From positions 34,925,001 to 34,989,000 of the forward strand of contig CM065387.1 of NCBI GenBank assembly GCA_033060915.1: DNA of 64,000 nt, read 5' to 3'. Origin of the DNA: Euryodendron excelsum. Its lineage: Eukaryota; Streptophyta; Magnoliopsida; Ericales; Pentaphylacaceae. The number at the start of each line of letters is the position of its first letter. The stretch's first letter is position 1. Position numbers and translations under genes: made by a program. The notes below the pieces were generated by a model that did no database searches, was not told where the DNA came from, and saw only the letters and a list, made by a program, of their open reading frames with translations. Positions 22,021 to 33,743 of this stretch are shown in pieces.

Positions 22021-22854
22021 CTAGGCAAAAACATCAGCATTATGCCTGAGGAAAGATCTCAATTCCTCCTTGAATTCTTCGGGGGTCGTCGTTCCGATCT
22101 TGACTATCTTGGTATGGTCATGCCTGCCGATCACGACCTCTTCGAGCTCCTCTACGGGTTCTCCCCTCCTAACCTCTTCTTCGTTTTGAACCTCCAACTC
22201 CTCAATTAGCATGGCCTCCCTGGGCTCCCCCTTGAGGGATGCCATGTAGCATTCTCTGGCGGTCTGCTGATCACCCCTAGCTTCCCCAACTCCTTGGGAT
22301 ATGGGGAACTTGACCTTCAGGTGGTAGGTGGAGGGTATGGCTTTGAATTCGTTGAGGGTTGTTCTGCCTGCAATGATGTTATAAGCGAAAGGGCAATCCA
22401 CCACTAAAAACGTTATCATCTTGGTAATTTGTTGGGGCGCCATTCCTAGTGTTACTGGTAGAGCTATGGATCCCAGAGGTGTAACTCTGTCGCCAGTGAA
22501 GCTGACTAGGGGGGAGTTGACTGGTTGTAACTTCTCCTTATTGACCTTCAACTGCTCGAAGGCTTTTAGGAAAAGAATGTCTGCCGAGCTTTCACTGTCC
22601 ACCAAAATTCTCCGGATCACGAAATTGGACACTAATGCTGATATGACCAAGGGGTCGTCGTGAGATTGACACACAGCCCTAGCCTCCTCGTCGGTGAATG
22701 TGATGGGATCATGCTCTGGTCTGGGTTTTTTGATTGACTGATCTATGGACATGATCTCCCTCTGGCTCCGTGCCTCCCTAGCGTGTCGTTTCCTTGCTGA
22801 TGAAGATTCTCCGCCGCCTGTGAAACCACCAGAGATGACTCTTATCTCGCCCAT
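22021..22854 (-). pseudogene. Gypsy protease region
   Basis: The aspartic protease fold is visible as ILVDSESSADILFL, but the usual third residue of the active-site Asp-Ser/Thr-Gly triplet is Glu here, so the catalytic triplet is altered. Downstream, PLGSIALPVTLG and FLVVDCPFAYNIIAGR fit the family. The segment is open over 277 residues and leads towards reverse transcriptase, from which a stop at 22021-22023 separates it. Confidence 0.8.
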
Positions 22855-22929
22855 GGGCTGCTGGTTTTGCCTTTCCCTCTCTGGACTTTTTCGTTCCGCC
22901 CACCTTGGTGCCTGGTCTTGCCTCTTGTA

Positions 22930-23060
22930 GCGTCTACCCCCCTCTATGTATCTGCCTAATTTCCCTTGCTTGATCAGGTTCTCGATCTGCTACTTAAGGT
23001 CATAACAGTCCTCTGTGTCGTGCCCATGGTCTTAGTGAAAACGACACCACTTATTGGTCG
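22930..23060 (-). pseudogene. Gypsy Gag nucleocapsid (zinc-knuckle) remnant
   Basis: On the minus strand a remnant of the Gag RNA-binding motif can be read: CRFH, then after a stop DHGHDTEDCYDLK, then after another stop QIENLIKQGKL. The Cys/His spacing resembles the single knuckle of Tat-type Gag proteins. Two in-frame stops are present. Confidence 0.65.
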
Positions 23061-23568
23061 GCCTCTTCTCTGGTGGGGACCTTATCCGCCCAGGCCATCT
23101 CAGCGCTGTATCCCCCTTGATCTCGTAGAGCACTTGATCCAAAGAAGTGTTTAATGGGGTAAAGTACTGGTTGTACCAGGCCTGATTGGTTCTATCACTA
23201 TCTCCTCGTGGCTTCTGTTATGCCAACCTTGGGGTCTTCACTATTCTGTCGTCTTTCTTTTCCTCTGCCGTCCTCTTCTTATCCAGACTGGGTGTGGTGC
23301 TCTCTTAGTCTTCCCTAGCTTTGAGGGTATGTTCTGCATTCATGTATTTCTGTGCTCGGAGCATTAATACAGCCATGGTTTTGGGTGCCTCCTTGGCCAG
23401 GGAGAACAGGAATTTGGGAGTTCTGACGCCTGTAATGAAAGCCGTTACTGCCACTTTCTGATCCAGGTCATCCACGTAGAGAGTCTCCTGGTTGAAGCGG
23501 GTGACAAACTCACGTAGGGTCTCCTTCTCGCGCTGCTTAGTGTTGAGCAGAGAGGTGGAGGGCCTCCT

Positions 23569-24368
23569 CTACCTCTGCCCTCCAATGTAATGGCTGACGA
23601 ACAACCTGCTCAGGTCCATAAATTTATTGATTGTCCCAGGGGAGAGCCTGTGGAACCAGATCCTTGCCGGACCCTTAAGAGTGGTAGGAAATGCCCTGCA
23701 CATAATTTTGTCGGGAACTGCCTGAAGGTCCATCAGGGCCTTATACGTCTCGAGGTGGTCCAGGGGATCCTTAATGCCATCGAAAGACTCCAACGTGGGC
23801 ATTTTGAATTTCGGGGGTAAGGGCATCCTCATCACTGCTGGTGTGAAGGGCGTGTCTGTCCGACTTACCAGCTCTTTACCGTGCTGGGGCCTTTTTCTTT
23901 CACTGCTGCAATCACCCCAGCCAGTTTGGCCTGCATTTCCTTCAACTGCTTGTTCCACATCGGCTGGGTTTCACCAGTGTGCTCTAGAAGAACCACTGTT
24001 ATTGCTTTAGATCGGTCCACATGGCTCTGGGCTTCGTCGGGGTGGAATCCGGCCCCTCTCGGGGGAGGGTTCTCCCCTGGGAGCACTGGGTTGTCTGCTT
24101 CTTCGCCGGAGTCGCCTCCTTGGTTCCTTGCCGCCGGCTGGTTCGCAAGCAATGGTGGGTCCTCTAGCGGTGGCGGATCTACGGTCCCTGGTGCCTCCTG
24201 TGGGGGAGGCAACCTCCTCTCCAACTCTTGATTCCGGGACTGGAGTTGGTTCATAGTAGCCATCGTCTCGATGATCTGCTGCTCCAAGGCACAGATTCTG
24301 GCGGTGCTTTGTTCCTCCATTTCTCCGCCTACCCTAATTGATGCAACACCGGACCGGGTCAAGACCAT
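23569..24368 (-). pseudogene. gag: Gypsy Gag N-terminal part
   Basis: Two overlapping open segments in different frames (23865-24368 and 23569-23958). The first begins with a coiled-coil-prone, Gln/Glu-rich stretch and a Pro-rich linker. The second contains the retrotransposon Gag core (FKMPTLESFDGIKDPLDHLETY, then CRAFPTTLKGPARIWFHRL and a LSRLFVSHY-like end). A frameshift in the 23865-23958 overlap and stops after 23569 inactivate it. Confidence 0.82.
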
Positions 24369-24385
24369 GAAACGATAAAAGTGTC

Positions 24386-24407
24386 ATTCCCATAGACAGC
24401 GCCAACT
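24386..24407 (-). other. Primer-binding site of the gypsy element
   Basis: Directly next to the 5' LTR the minus strand reads gttggcgctgtctatggga, the TGGCGC-type primer site commonly found beside LTRs of plant Ty3/gypsy elements. Confidence 0.75.
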
Positions 24408-24962
24408 GATGATGCAATAAATTTGTACGTCTTTCCCAACCCCTGGTGCAACTTGTTGAGGCAATGAATCCCTTTGTTTGGAACACCGGTGTGGTGCCTG
24501 CCAAAGACACTCCGATACCAAAGTTAGGCCAGAGAAATGTAGGCGGAATGACAGTATTTAGGGTAGTGTGAAATCGTACCTTCTTGGAGGTGATGGATGT
24601 CCTTCTTATAGGAGTGTTAGCTTGGATCGTGGGCACCTTCATGGGTTAGCCAATCGTGCCCCCAGTTATGCCTCCCACCTCATAGGGATGTATCGTGCCT
24701 TGATTTTAGGCTCCATGGACCATGCCCCCGCTCGTGGGGGAATCGTTCCAATCACGAGATTGTTGGGGCTAATTACCAGGCAAGAATCTTGGAGTATCTT
24801 TATGGCGGCGTCTGGTGTATCGTTGGAGTTCTGCCGCTTTACTTGCTAGAAAATTTGACCTAGGAGGGGAAAGGGAGGCTTGGTCTGGAGACGTGAGCCA
24901 AGCTGGTCTGGTCTGCCCACAAAGGGGGCCGACCAGCTGTACTTGTATTATTTGCATTATCA
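24408..24962 (-). repeat. 5' LTR of the gypsy element
   Basis: Begins tgatgatgcaataaat and ends tgcattatca (plus-strand reading); pairs with 14763-15318 with about 50 differences over 555 bases by hand count, most of them C/T or G/A. Confidence 0.92.
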
Positions 24963-25084
24963 TGCACCACTATGTAAAACGTTAATTTAGACAAGCATAT
25001 GTTCATCTAGTACTTGTTGGAGTATGTTTGATATAAGTTCTTTTCCTTTTGTTTTTTTTTCCTAATTTATTTTTCGTGCAATCA

Positions 25085-25381
25085 TTATACTGGAAAAAAG
25101 TCTAATGGTTAGGTAATACTAAGTAATCGGTAGTAATCCCAATCAAATAATGACACGTGATGTGTGAATACATTAGCAACTTGAATTTGGGGTATAGTGG
25201 AGGGACTTCTAAGGAAAAATATCACATGCCAAAAATTTGATAAAATGTTTCTTTAAAATTCTCTCCACTACACCACAAATTTAGGTTGTTGATATATTCA
25301 CACACTACATGTCATCATTTGATAAGGATTATTACTGAGTAGCCAGTACTACCTAACTACTAGACTATTTTCCCTTTATAC
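25085..25381. mobile_element. MITE with long inverted arms
   Basis: The arms of about 125 bases match in inverted orientation (left ggaaaaaagtctaatggtta; the reverse complement of the right end reads ggaaaatagtctagtagtta). TTATAC occurs at both edges (25085-25090 and 25376-25381) and may be the target duplication. No coding capacity. Confidence 0.75.
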
Positions 25382-25992
25382 TAGTATAGAGCAAGTATAC
25401 TACTGAACAAATTTGAGTTAGCGAGGGATTAGAATGAAAGATGCACCTTTACTGATTTCCTTTAAAGCAAGAGTTGATATGGCTAAAACAACAAATAGTG
25501 TCACTGCATAAATACTTCTAAACTCATTCTTCATAGCTAGCTAAAGCAGTTTAGATATGCAAATTGCCATGGAGACAATTGGATGTCTGTAGTATTTGTA
25601 CCATCTTTTATTATTTTGAAATGTTTCTTGAAGCTTATGCATGTAACTTTTAATGGAGCACAAGGGTGGGTTATGTTTGCAAAAATAAAATTATTTACTC
25701 AAAACGATTGAACAAAGAGGTATAATGGCTTTCTTTTTATAGCGCTAATAAGCTTCGTTTGGATGGATAGATTTGAAATCAAGAGATTTGGGATTTTAAT
25801 TTACAAATCCATGTGAGTTAGTTATTAAAATTAGATTATAGATATGAACTGAAAGCTAGAAATTAAATTATTTTAATACATTCTTATGCAATTAGAATCT
25901 TTTGTAGTGGTTTGCAATAAGCGTGTTTAGCTTGTCATTTGGGTATTCAAATCCTTACAATTGTTTATAGCGTCTAAAATGTAAGTTATCTT
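25382..25992. other. Gene-free stretch, nothing recognised
   Basis: AT-rich DNA without frames, repeats or RNA genes that I could support. Confidence 0.4.
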
Positions 25993-26219
25993 ATCACAAC
26001 CCAGGATCCACATAGTACAACATTGTTCGCTTTGGGTTTTGACCCGCACGACTTTAAAAAGCATTGAATGAAGGAGATAAAAGTGTCTACATATATAGCA
26101 CTTTCACTCTTCTTTCCAAGGCGTTGTGGGATCACAGCACAAATCCTTGGAGCTAGCCTGCCACTACCGTAGCTTGCCAAGATCTCGTCTTCGTTCACGT
26201 GCAACCGTGCTGGTGTCAC
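25993..26219 (-). repeat. Solo LTR of the TRIM family (copy T1)
   Basis: About 227 bases, tcacaaccc to tgtcaca on the plus strand, matching in inverted orientation the LTRs of the complete TRIM at 31533-32073. No internal region is attached. Confidence 0.75.
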
Positions 26220-26261
26220 AATATAATTCTAATCCCAGCAATCTCAATTACTATAGGAATA

Positions 26262-28267
26262 CAAAATACAATATTGTATAACATTGTTTGCTTTGAGCCT
26301 TGGCTCGCACGGCTTTAAAACATATTGTACCAAGGAGATACAGGTGTCTACATATATAACACTTTTCCTCTCTTCTCCAGGCGATATGGGATCACAACAC
26401 AAATCCTTAGAGCCAGCTTGCCACTAACATAGCCTGCCAAGATCTTGTCTCCATGACTCACCCCCAAATGTAGTATTCCTACAAATGGAGTTAGCACCCC
26501 GCAAGAGCACGGGGGTTGCGATGAAGTATAAACCGGAAGATCCGGTATCGTTCTCTCCCAAGGGACCTAGCCAAATATAGGCTCTAACACTCAACTCACA
26601 CTAACCTAACCTAGGATTGATTTGCAATTATGTGGGGAATTAGATCTAAAATAAAAAGGAAAATAAAATGACCGAAAATATTTTGGGTTTTGATGATGGT
26701 TTTGAATTACTAACCTATTACAATGAAAATAAAAACAATTAACACTAGACAATTAAAGTAAAGCAAAAGGAAAATAGAATTAAAGCAATTAAAGGGGAAT
26801 TGGACTCAAATGATCCAATCACTCAATTTCATCCAAGGTTTCCAATGGGGTTTATAACTCAAATCAAACACAACATTTAAGTATGTTTGATTCGGAAGAT
26901 TTAACTTTGAAAACTGATAATTCTCAAGCAATCGAAATTAGATACATGTTCAATGGAGAATCAAAGGTTAATACCATTGATTCAACTTAGTCAATACCAA
27001 ATTTGTGGTTTGTGCACTGATTAGTCAAACATAGTCAATAACTTAGGTTTTCTAAAGCATCTTTAATCAATTGTTGGGAATAAATTTCTAACAATTGTGA
27101 AGTATTTTTCTAGTCAAGAGTCCTAAATTAATACCATTAATTTGGGTGATGAAAATCTCCAAATTTAGTCAATAATCTAAGTTTTCTAAAATTCTACACC
27201 TAATTACAAGAAATTTGAATTCTAAGAAAATATGACAATTAATCCATGAGATACCTCCAAAAGAATTCCTTGGATTATTTGGGTGATTTTGACATTTAAA
27301 CCCAATGTAAATTCTAGCTACTTGAATACATCATAAAAAACATGTAAGAATGTAAAGAAAGCATGTAGAGACTCAAATATAAAATTTACTTGAATATTAA
27401 AGATGTTTGGTTACAAAGAAAATGAAGGAAAATGCAAGAAAGTGAAAGAAAATGCAATACAATTGAAGAAAATTACAAGTTTTATACCTACATTAACATT
27501 AGAAAGCTAAATCTAAGCTAAAAATGAAGAAAAATGGAAGAAACTAACCTTGGAGGAGCTCTCCCGCCACCCTTTGCTCCCAACTAACCCTAACTACTCA
27601 AAAACTTTACAAAAAACCCTAAAAACCCAACTTCGGACGCAAAAAACACAATCTGGATGAACAGTAACTGTCTGAATACTGTCCGGACGGTCCGTTCGAC
27701 GCCCGTTTGAAGTCCGTTCGGATGGTAAATAGTAACCGTCCAAACAGTACTATTCACCGTTCGGACGGGTACTATTCACACTGTTCGACTAAAGAAACTT
27801 CGAAACTTGATTTGGCCACCCTAGAGTTCGATTCAGCCAATACATATTAGATGCAAAGTTGTAGAGCTTGAAATCTTCTTTCCAATAACACAAAAATCAG
27901 CTCAATTGGATGTCGGAGTAAAAATTTATGGCCGAAATACCGAGACAGGTCTAAATTTTCATGAATAAATTATTCGCCTTGAACTCACTTTGATTATCCT
28001 TGATTTCTTTTCACCTTTATTAGCTTATATAACCTACAAAACACATAAAAAAACATACTCAAACAAATATCTAACTAAAATAAGATAATTAATTACAATA
28101 TAAGTCTAACAAAGTACAAATTAAGGGCTTATGATTACACTTTTAGGGTGTAATCACTCCGCCCATATGCAGCCACCTGGGTCTCACAATCTACCCACTT
28201 ACAGGCAATATGTCCTCGCATTGAGTTGGATTCATACACTTTCAGCTGAGATTGGTTCTAATACCAT
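26262..28267 (-). mobile_element. Partial TRIM (copy T2), split by a later insertion
   Basis: Minus-strand LTR from about 26262, interrupted at 26453 and resumed at 28161-28198, then the TRIM internal segment with the tRNA-Met-type primer site (minus strand atggtattagaacc, 28254-28267). The second LTR is not present after 28267. Confidence 0.7.
26454..28156. mobile_element. Solo-LTR-like insertion (element A)
   Basis: A 1.7 kb insertion inside the T2 LTR, starting TG and ending CA, with CTCCA on the left and CTCCG on the right (a 5-bp target duplication with one change). It contains no frame above 60 codons. It is related to 49296-50552 by a shared left part (gatgaagtataaa-like words followed by a run of similar AT-rich blocks) and a shared right end. 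At the right end an 8-bp perfect stem, gattacac/gtgtaatc, closes a 7-base loop (28133-28155). A short repeat family based on gttcggacgg lies at about 27690-27790. Best explanation: a solo LTR of a large retrotransposon. Confidence 0.6.
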
Positions 28268-29969
28268 TCTGTCACTCCCCAAAAATTCGGGAGTGATTTA
28301 TAGTAAAAATAACTAATTTTGATAACATAATCCAAATTTTCAATATTGAAAAAATAATAGAGTTCAATTTTAATAAAGAGTCCATGGGTACAACAGAACT
28401 GCTATACGTCACTCTACTAATAATAATCTCAATCTCAAAATGCTCAACTACATGCATACTACAAAATAAAATACAAGATTGCTCACAATGCTGATAGAAT
28501 ATCTAACAACAGAAATTTAACTAACATCCAGCTACTTCCAAACCACTTGCCTTCGGGTTCAAACCTGAACTTGCAAAGTCTGGCGAGGTGTGAGCTTACA
28601 CCCAGTAGTCCGAAACATCTAACATACAAGATATAACAAACAAAGTAGAATATAGGCATGTGAATAATATAGATCAGCAATGCAATATGAATACAATGGA
28701 TATGATATATTGGCTTTCACTTCAATGCTATAACTTTCTTCTTATTCCTTTATTCGAGTCCCTAACCATTTATTTTGTTCACTGCCATGTTATCTCATTA
28801 TCCTTTACATCTTTCCTAGATTCACATTTTCTTACTCATTATCATACAATAATTGAAAAAAATAATGGTTTTCGGAGCTCTAATGCATGGTGCTATCCAC
28901 GAATCCCATTTCTAAAACTTTCATCTGTTGTATGAATGGACTGACACGTCCCTGAGGACGCTAAACATGCTTGGTCAAGATTTAATTCCAGACTTTTCAC
29001 CCGAGGGAAGAACAATCCATACTTCTTACATCCTCATGCTTGTTATTATTTCATAATTCTCAATATCCTCAAATCTTGTCATTAAAGTCCATCCTTTCTC
29101 CAATGTCACAATGATATATAGTTATCATTCAATATCTAAAATGTGTATTCAATTACCTTATCATGAATTACATGACTCAATGTGATGCATTTTTTAATAA
29201 TCAATATATTTGAAATAATTATAATTCTACGACTCAGTGCATCATAAGGATAAACATGACATGCAACATTCCAAATGATAGTATTTATGCATTGCATAAC
29301 ATTTTAATAATAAACACAATAATCATGTAAAATGAGATAACACAATCAATCTTCACAATTAGTGAAGTTATAGGTAGCAATTTATCACTATATAAATTCA
29401 TGATACACCCAAGTATTAAAATGCCACACAGTACAATTTCATGCAAATAAAATCTACAATATCATTCCATCAAATTTAATGCATTAGATCATTAAAGTTT
29501 GTCATCAAGATCAACATATTAAAATTTCGTAGCAATTCAATGACGTTTGACCATCGAACTAACAAAACTGCTATTTTGACCATTCGTTTGCTACCATTCA
29601 AGATCAACATTCTATGATTAAAATTTGATCAAACGATCATCATAAATGGATTCGAAATATAGGATATGGTGTTTCCTGAATTCTAGACATGCTTGAGTGA
29701 ACACGGTCAACTAAGTTCCACTGAATTACAATAAACTTGCACATACATAATTTTTTTACCCAAACCATCTTCCTCGTTCAATCACTTCACCCAGCAAGTT
29801 TCACCCTCTCTTTAAAAGTCAGATTACTCTCTTCAAATTAATTCCACTAGACATCGAACCTCTCCCTTGCATATAATTGTTATTCTTTTCTTCTCTTTCT
29901 TCTATCTCTTTCTAAAACAATCATCAACTCTTTTTCTCCTTTTTCCTTCTTTATTTATTCTCTCTTTCT

Positions 29970-30000
<31 letters not shown>

Positions 30001-31155
30001 TCTCTCTCTCTCATTTGTTTCATTCATTTTTGTCTTTCTTTTCCCCATGGCCAGAACTCCCCCTCTTTAGCCATGAATGTATACCAGCCACCAACTAGTT
30101 TCCTCTTTTTGTTATCTCTTTCCTTTTCATTATTTTTTTTTTTGCCATGACCCAAGATTTACATGGAAATTTCCAATCCAAACAGTTTCCCATGCACAAC
30201 AGCCCAAAAAACCTAGCACTCCCATTGCCAATTAACTTCCATGGTTGTACTCAAGATTCGCGTCTTATTCCTTTTTCTCTTTTCCAGGTTCCATTACACC
30301 CATACAAAATACACCTTAACTAACATACATATATATACACCTATCTACACTTAGATATCCATACACACACGTTTACATACACACAATATTTATGGGTTTT
30401 CCTCCCCATCTTCTTTCACCACGGCTATTACTGGCCACTCTTTATTAAGGCTAAATGACCACAAAGACCTTAGTCGAACTGCCCTATTTCTCTCTTGTCC
30501 ATCCATCGAACCCTTCTCATAGTTTAAAACAATCTCATATACAGTCCACCAAAACACGAACAAGCACACCCACAACGTTTATACAGTTATATGTAAAAGC
30601 ATGCATCTATGTCTATTAACTGCAGTATAGAAACAATCATATAAACATGTATATGTCAAGAGAGAGAAAGGTATATTGGGAAGTCCCATCATCCTATATA
30701 ATTTTATGTATGACCAAATAACAAATAATACAATCAAGGGATGCTCCATCACCCTACCTCACATCGCCAAAAAGGAGACACACAACTACCCATCACCATG
30801 ATCTCCTTTCCAAGCTTCAGACAAAGGAGACACATAACCGCCCATAAGCCGCTGACCCACTTTCCTACCTCTCGGTTGCCTCACTTCAAAACCAAAAACT
30901 AGGCCTCTCTTTTACTCTCTTGTAAATATATATAAGTATAGGTAAGCTGACTACCAAAACTCTATTTTGATTAGGCTTAACAAAAGTACAACAATAACCA
31001 AATGTAGACCCATAATTATCAAGGTAGCCCAAATCTAAATATGTGAGAAATTGAATAAATGTTTACCAAATAATTCACTAATTAAATCAAAAGTGCAACT
31101 CAATTTAAATTATGACAAAAAGAATCATGGGAAAATAATTAGAAAAGTTAGGGTT
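28268..31155. other. Unclassified, probably repeat-derived DNA
   Basis: It starts tgtcactccccaaaaattcggg, a kind of start common in plant LTR-type repeats, and continues with non-coding AT-rich DNA. Only chance frames occur. A run of 29 C lies at 29970-29998, followed by a TC run to 30012. I could not find a matching second LTR. Confidence 0.4.
29970..30012. repeat. Poly(C)29 followed by (TC)n
   Basis: An unbroken C run at 29970-29998 passes into tctctctctctc. It is not near a recognised gene. Confidence 0.9.
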
Positions 31156-31159
31156 TTAC

Positions 31160-31430
31160 AACTTCTTTCACAATCCAAGATTCACATGGTACAATATTGT
31201 CTGCTTTGGGTATTGGCCCGCACGACTTTAAAACGAGCTATACCAAGGAGATATAAGTATCTACATATATGACACTTCCTCTCTCTTTTACCTGGTGATG
31301 TGGGATCGCAACATACACCCTTGGAGCTAGCCTGCCACTATCCTAGTCTACCAGGATCTCGTCCCCGCCTACGTGCAGCGGCTCGGGTCTTATATCGACC
31401 ACCCTAAAAGGCAATGCATTCTAGCATTGG
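31160..31430 (-). repeat. TRIM LTR and internal fragment in inverted orientation (copy T3)
   Basis: Minus-strand copy of the TRIM LTR (cacaatcc... to about 31392) plus part of the internal region (ggcaatgcattctagcattg). It abuts the plus-strand array head to head at about 31430. Confidence 0.7.
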
Positions 31431-32073
31431 GTTGGATCCTGGGTTATGATAGAATGGTATCAGAGGCAATCTCAACCGGAAGTGTGCAGATCCAACTCTA
31501 TCTAAGAACGCATTGCCAGTAAGATGGGTAGATTGTGACACTTGCGCGGCTGCAAGTGGACGGGGATGAGATTCTGGCAAGTTACGGCAGTGGTAGGCTG
31601 GCTCCAAGGATTTGTGTTGTGATCTCACATTGCCTAGAGAAGGAGAGGGAAAGTGCTATATATGTAGGCACTTGTATCTCCTTGGTACAACGCGTTTTAA
31701 ACCCGGGAGGGCTAAGGCTTAAAGCTGATAATATTGTACCATGTGAATCCTGGGTCGTGACAAAATGGTATTAGAGCCAATCTTAGCCAGAAGTATGCAA
31801 ATCCAGCTCAATGCGAGGACACATTGCTCGTAAAAGGGGTGGATTGTGAGACCAGGGTAGTTGCACGTTGGTGGGGACAAGATCCTGGCAGGACACGGCA
31901 GTGGCAAGCTGGCTCCAAGGATTTGTTCTATGATCCCACATCGCCTGGGGAAGGAAAGGCGAAGTGTTATATATATAGGCACATGTATTTCCGTAGCACA
32001 ACGTGTTTTAAGGCCATATGAGCCAAGGCTCAAAGCGGTGAATATTGTACCATGTAGATCCTAGGTTGTGACA
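31431..32073 (+). mobile_element. TRIM retrotransposon array (LTR end - internal - LTR - internal - LTR)
   Basis: A complete TRIM spans 31533-32073: LTR 31533-31762 (tgtgaca to gtgaca), a tRNA-Met-type primer site tggtattagagcc at 31766-31778, an internal region of only about 82 bases ending in the purine tract taaaaggggtgga, and a second LTR 31845-32073. In front of it lies another primer site (tggtatcagaggc, 31454-31466) with its own internal region and the last bases of a further LTR, so copies are joined in tandem sharing an LTR. No protein is encoded, as expected for TRIMs, which depend on enzymes from other elements. A 5S rRNA-like part (Cassandra type) was not seen. Confidence 0.8.
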
Positions 32074-33440
32074 TATATAATATAGTACGAAGATAGATTT
32101 ATTACTACATTAATCTTAATGGTAAATGAGTCAAGAAACACAACTAAGGTTCAAAATAAGTAAAAGACCATGTCTTGTACAAACTTTCTAAGCATTCAAA
32201 GTAAACTATTTCAAAATGCCAATTTCCATCCTAGAAAGCCACCAAAAATATTTGATATTGAATAATCTACAATCAACCAAATACAAAAATAATACAGAAG
32301 GGCTCTTTGAAGCTTTCTATCATGCCCCGATTTTTAACCAAGCATCTCTTAGCTTGGGAAAAGACCAATACTTTCTCTAACAGAACTCTGTTAACTCCAA
32401 GCCTTAATTTGGATAGTAATGAAATAATGTGTTAAGAATCTAATAAATGTACTTAGTATACAGATCAAATTATGTCTTTATCTTAGTTACGATTATGATT
32501 TGAAGTTTGATATATTAAAGATCTTGTGTGTTGGAAGTTTAACAACCATGTTGAAGGTTACTGAGCTATAATGATTGATGATGATGAATTTTACAACAAG
32601 ATTATATTCATAATCTTATTTTAAAGAGATTGAATGTGCTCAAAGTCAATGAAGACTTGTTAAAGAGGAGATCACTAGACATGGAAGCTCTACATGAAGA
32701 TTTGAAGATGTCTTGGATTAATGGAAGACCTGATGTTGATTGAAGAATGCTATAAATGATTAAAATGGATCAATTCAATTTTGAAGAGATTGAAGATATT
32801 CTTGATAATCAACATTCATTGAAGAAGTTGTTTCTAATTTTAGAAGCTTCATTTGGATGATTCTTGAAAAGTTTGAAGACTTGAAAAAGTTTGGTCAAGA
32901 CTAGCAAAAATTGAAGACTTTGGTCAAAGTAGTCGACACGTCCATTCCAGCAGTTGACACTTTAAGACTATAATATTGGATAAGAATCTCTAAGGCAAAG
33001 GAGTCGACACATTGGTCAAGAATGAGAAGTCTTGAAACAAGGTCCAAATGGGTTGACACCTCCAATCCAGGAGTAAACATTTTTGAATAGTCCCTTGTTG
33101 GAGTTTGGTGGAAGTAAGAGGACATAACCTCCAGATTCTAGGGGTTGACACCTTCAAGTAGATTTGAAGATGTCTTGAATTAATAGAAGACCGATTAGGT
33201 GATCAACAAGAAGTAAACAAAATAAATAAAAGAAGAAGAAAGAAAAGAAACCTAGAGCAAAAATAATTCTCTGTATCATAATACATTATTAATTGGTCTT
33301 ACATTGAGGGATCCTATTATATTGAGAGAGCCTCTAAATAGGAACAACTGAAGGCTTTAATAAGAAATAACAAGGAATAAAATACAGAAAAAGGAGACCA
33401 ATCATATAAAAAATATATTATTTATACATTGTGAAATATT
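32074..33440. other. Unclassified repeat-derived DNA
   Basis: Non-coding. Two blocks near 32697 and 33155 are similar (agatttgaagatgtcttg, ttaat-gaagacc), giving an imperfect repeat about 460 bases apart. Words like 'gtcgacac', 'gttgacacctcc' and the segment 33250-33400 resemble LTRs of decayed copia elements, but no pair or target duplication was found. Confidence 0.35.
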
Positions 33441-33743
33441 TAGATTGAAACAAACATTTGATTTGGTTGACGCGAACTTGCATTTTGATTCTCTCTCTTT
33501 ACTTTTATCATCTATAATTTACGTATATGTCTCAAATTAACTTCATTGGATATATATAGTGTATTAATTTCCAAAACCATGTTCCCAATGTAGAAATTTC
33601 ATTCATGAACGGCAATTATTCCCAGTTCCATTAATATGAAAAAGAGTAACAAACAGGTCAATTTTAGGCCAATCCGACCTGTTAACATTAATCCCTATTT
33701 CTTTGGCATTTCAATAGGAAAACCAGGTTCTCCTCTGTAAAAA
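33441..33743 (+). promoter_or_regulatory. Displaced promoter of TSPO copy 2
   Basis: Matches the regions before copies 1, 3 and 4 (acatttgatttggttg, gaaatttcattcatgaacgg, ggccaatccgacctgttaac, aaaccaggttctcctct). The TATA position reads tctgtaaaaatc and is interrupted by the element at 33744-34600, which moves the conserved upstream part about 860 bases away from the leader. Confidence 0.7.

Larger units (their letters stand above)
14763..24962 (-). mobile_element. Ty3/gypsy LTR retrotransposon of Tat type with an antisense gene
   Basis: A 10.2 kb element with LTRs at 14763-15318 and 24408-24962. Its flanks TACAC (14758-14762) and TGCAC (24963-24967) fit a 5-bp target duplication with one later change. 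The gag-pol order on the minus strand is gag, protease, reverse transcriptase, RNase H, a second RNase H, integrase, which is Ty3/gypsy order. The second RNase H and the extra opposite-strand gene between integrase and the 3' LTR point to the Tat lineage. By hand count the LTRs differ at about 9% of sites, mostly transitions, and all coding regions are broken, so this is an old, inactive copy. Confidence 0.93.

Noticed and set aside
26454..28156. Helitron, because of the hairpin near the right end
   Set aside because: No CTRR end after the hairpin and no insertion between A and T; TG...CA ends with a CTCC duplication fit a solo LTR better.
29867..30070. Pro/Ser-rich frame of 67 codons
   Set aside because: It is the translation of the poly(C) and TC runs.
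31533..32073. Cassandra-type TRIM with 5S rRNA
   Set aside because: I could not recognise 5S rRNA promoter boxes in the LTRs.
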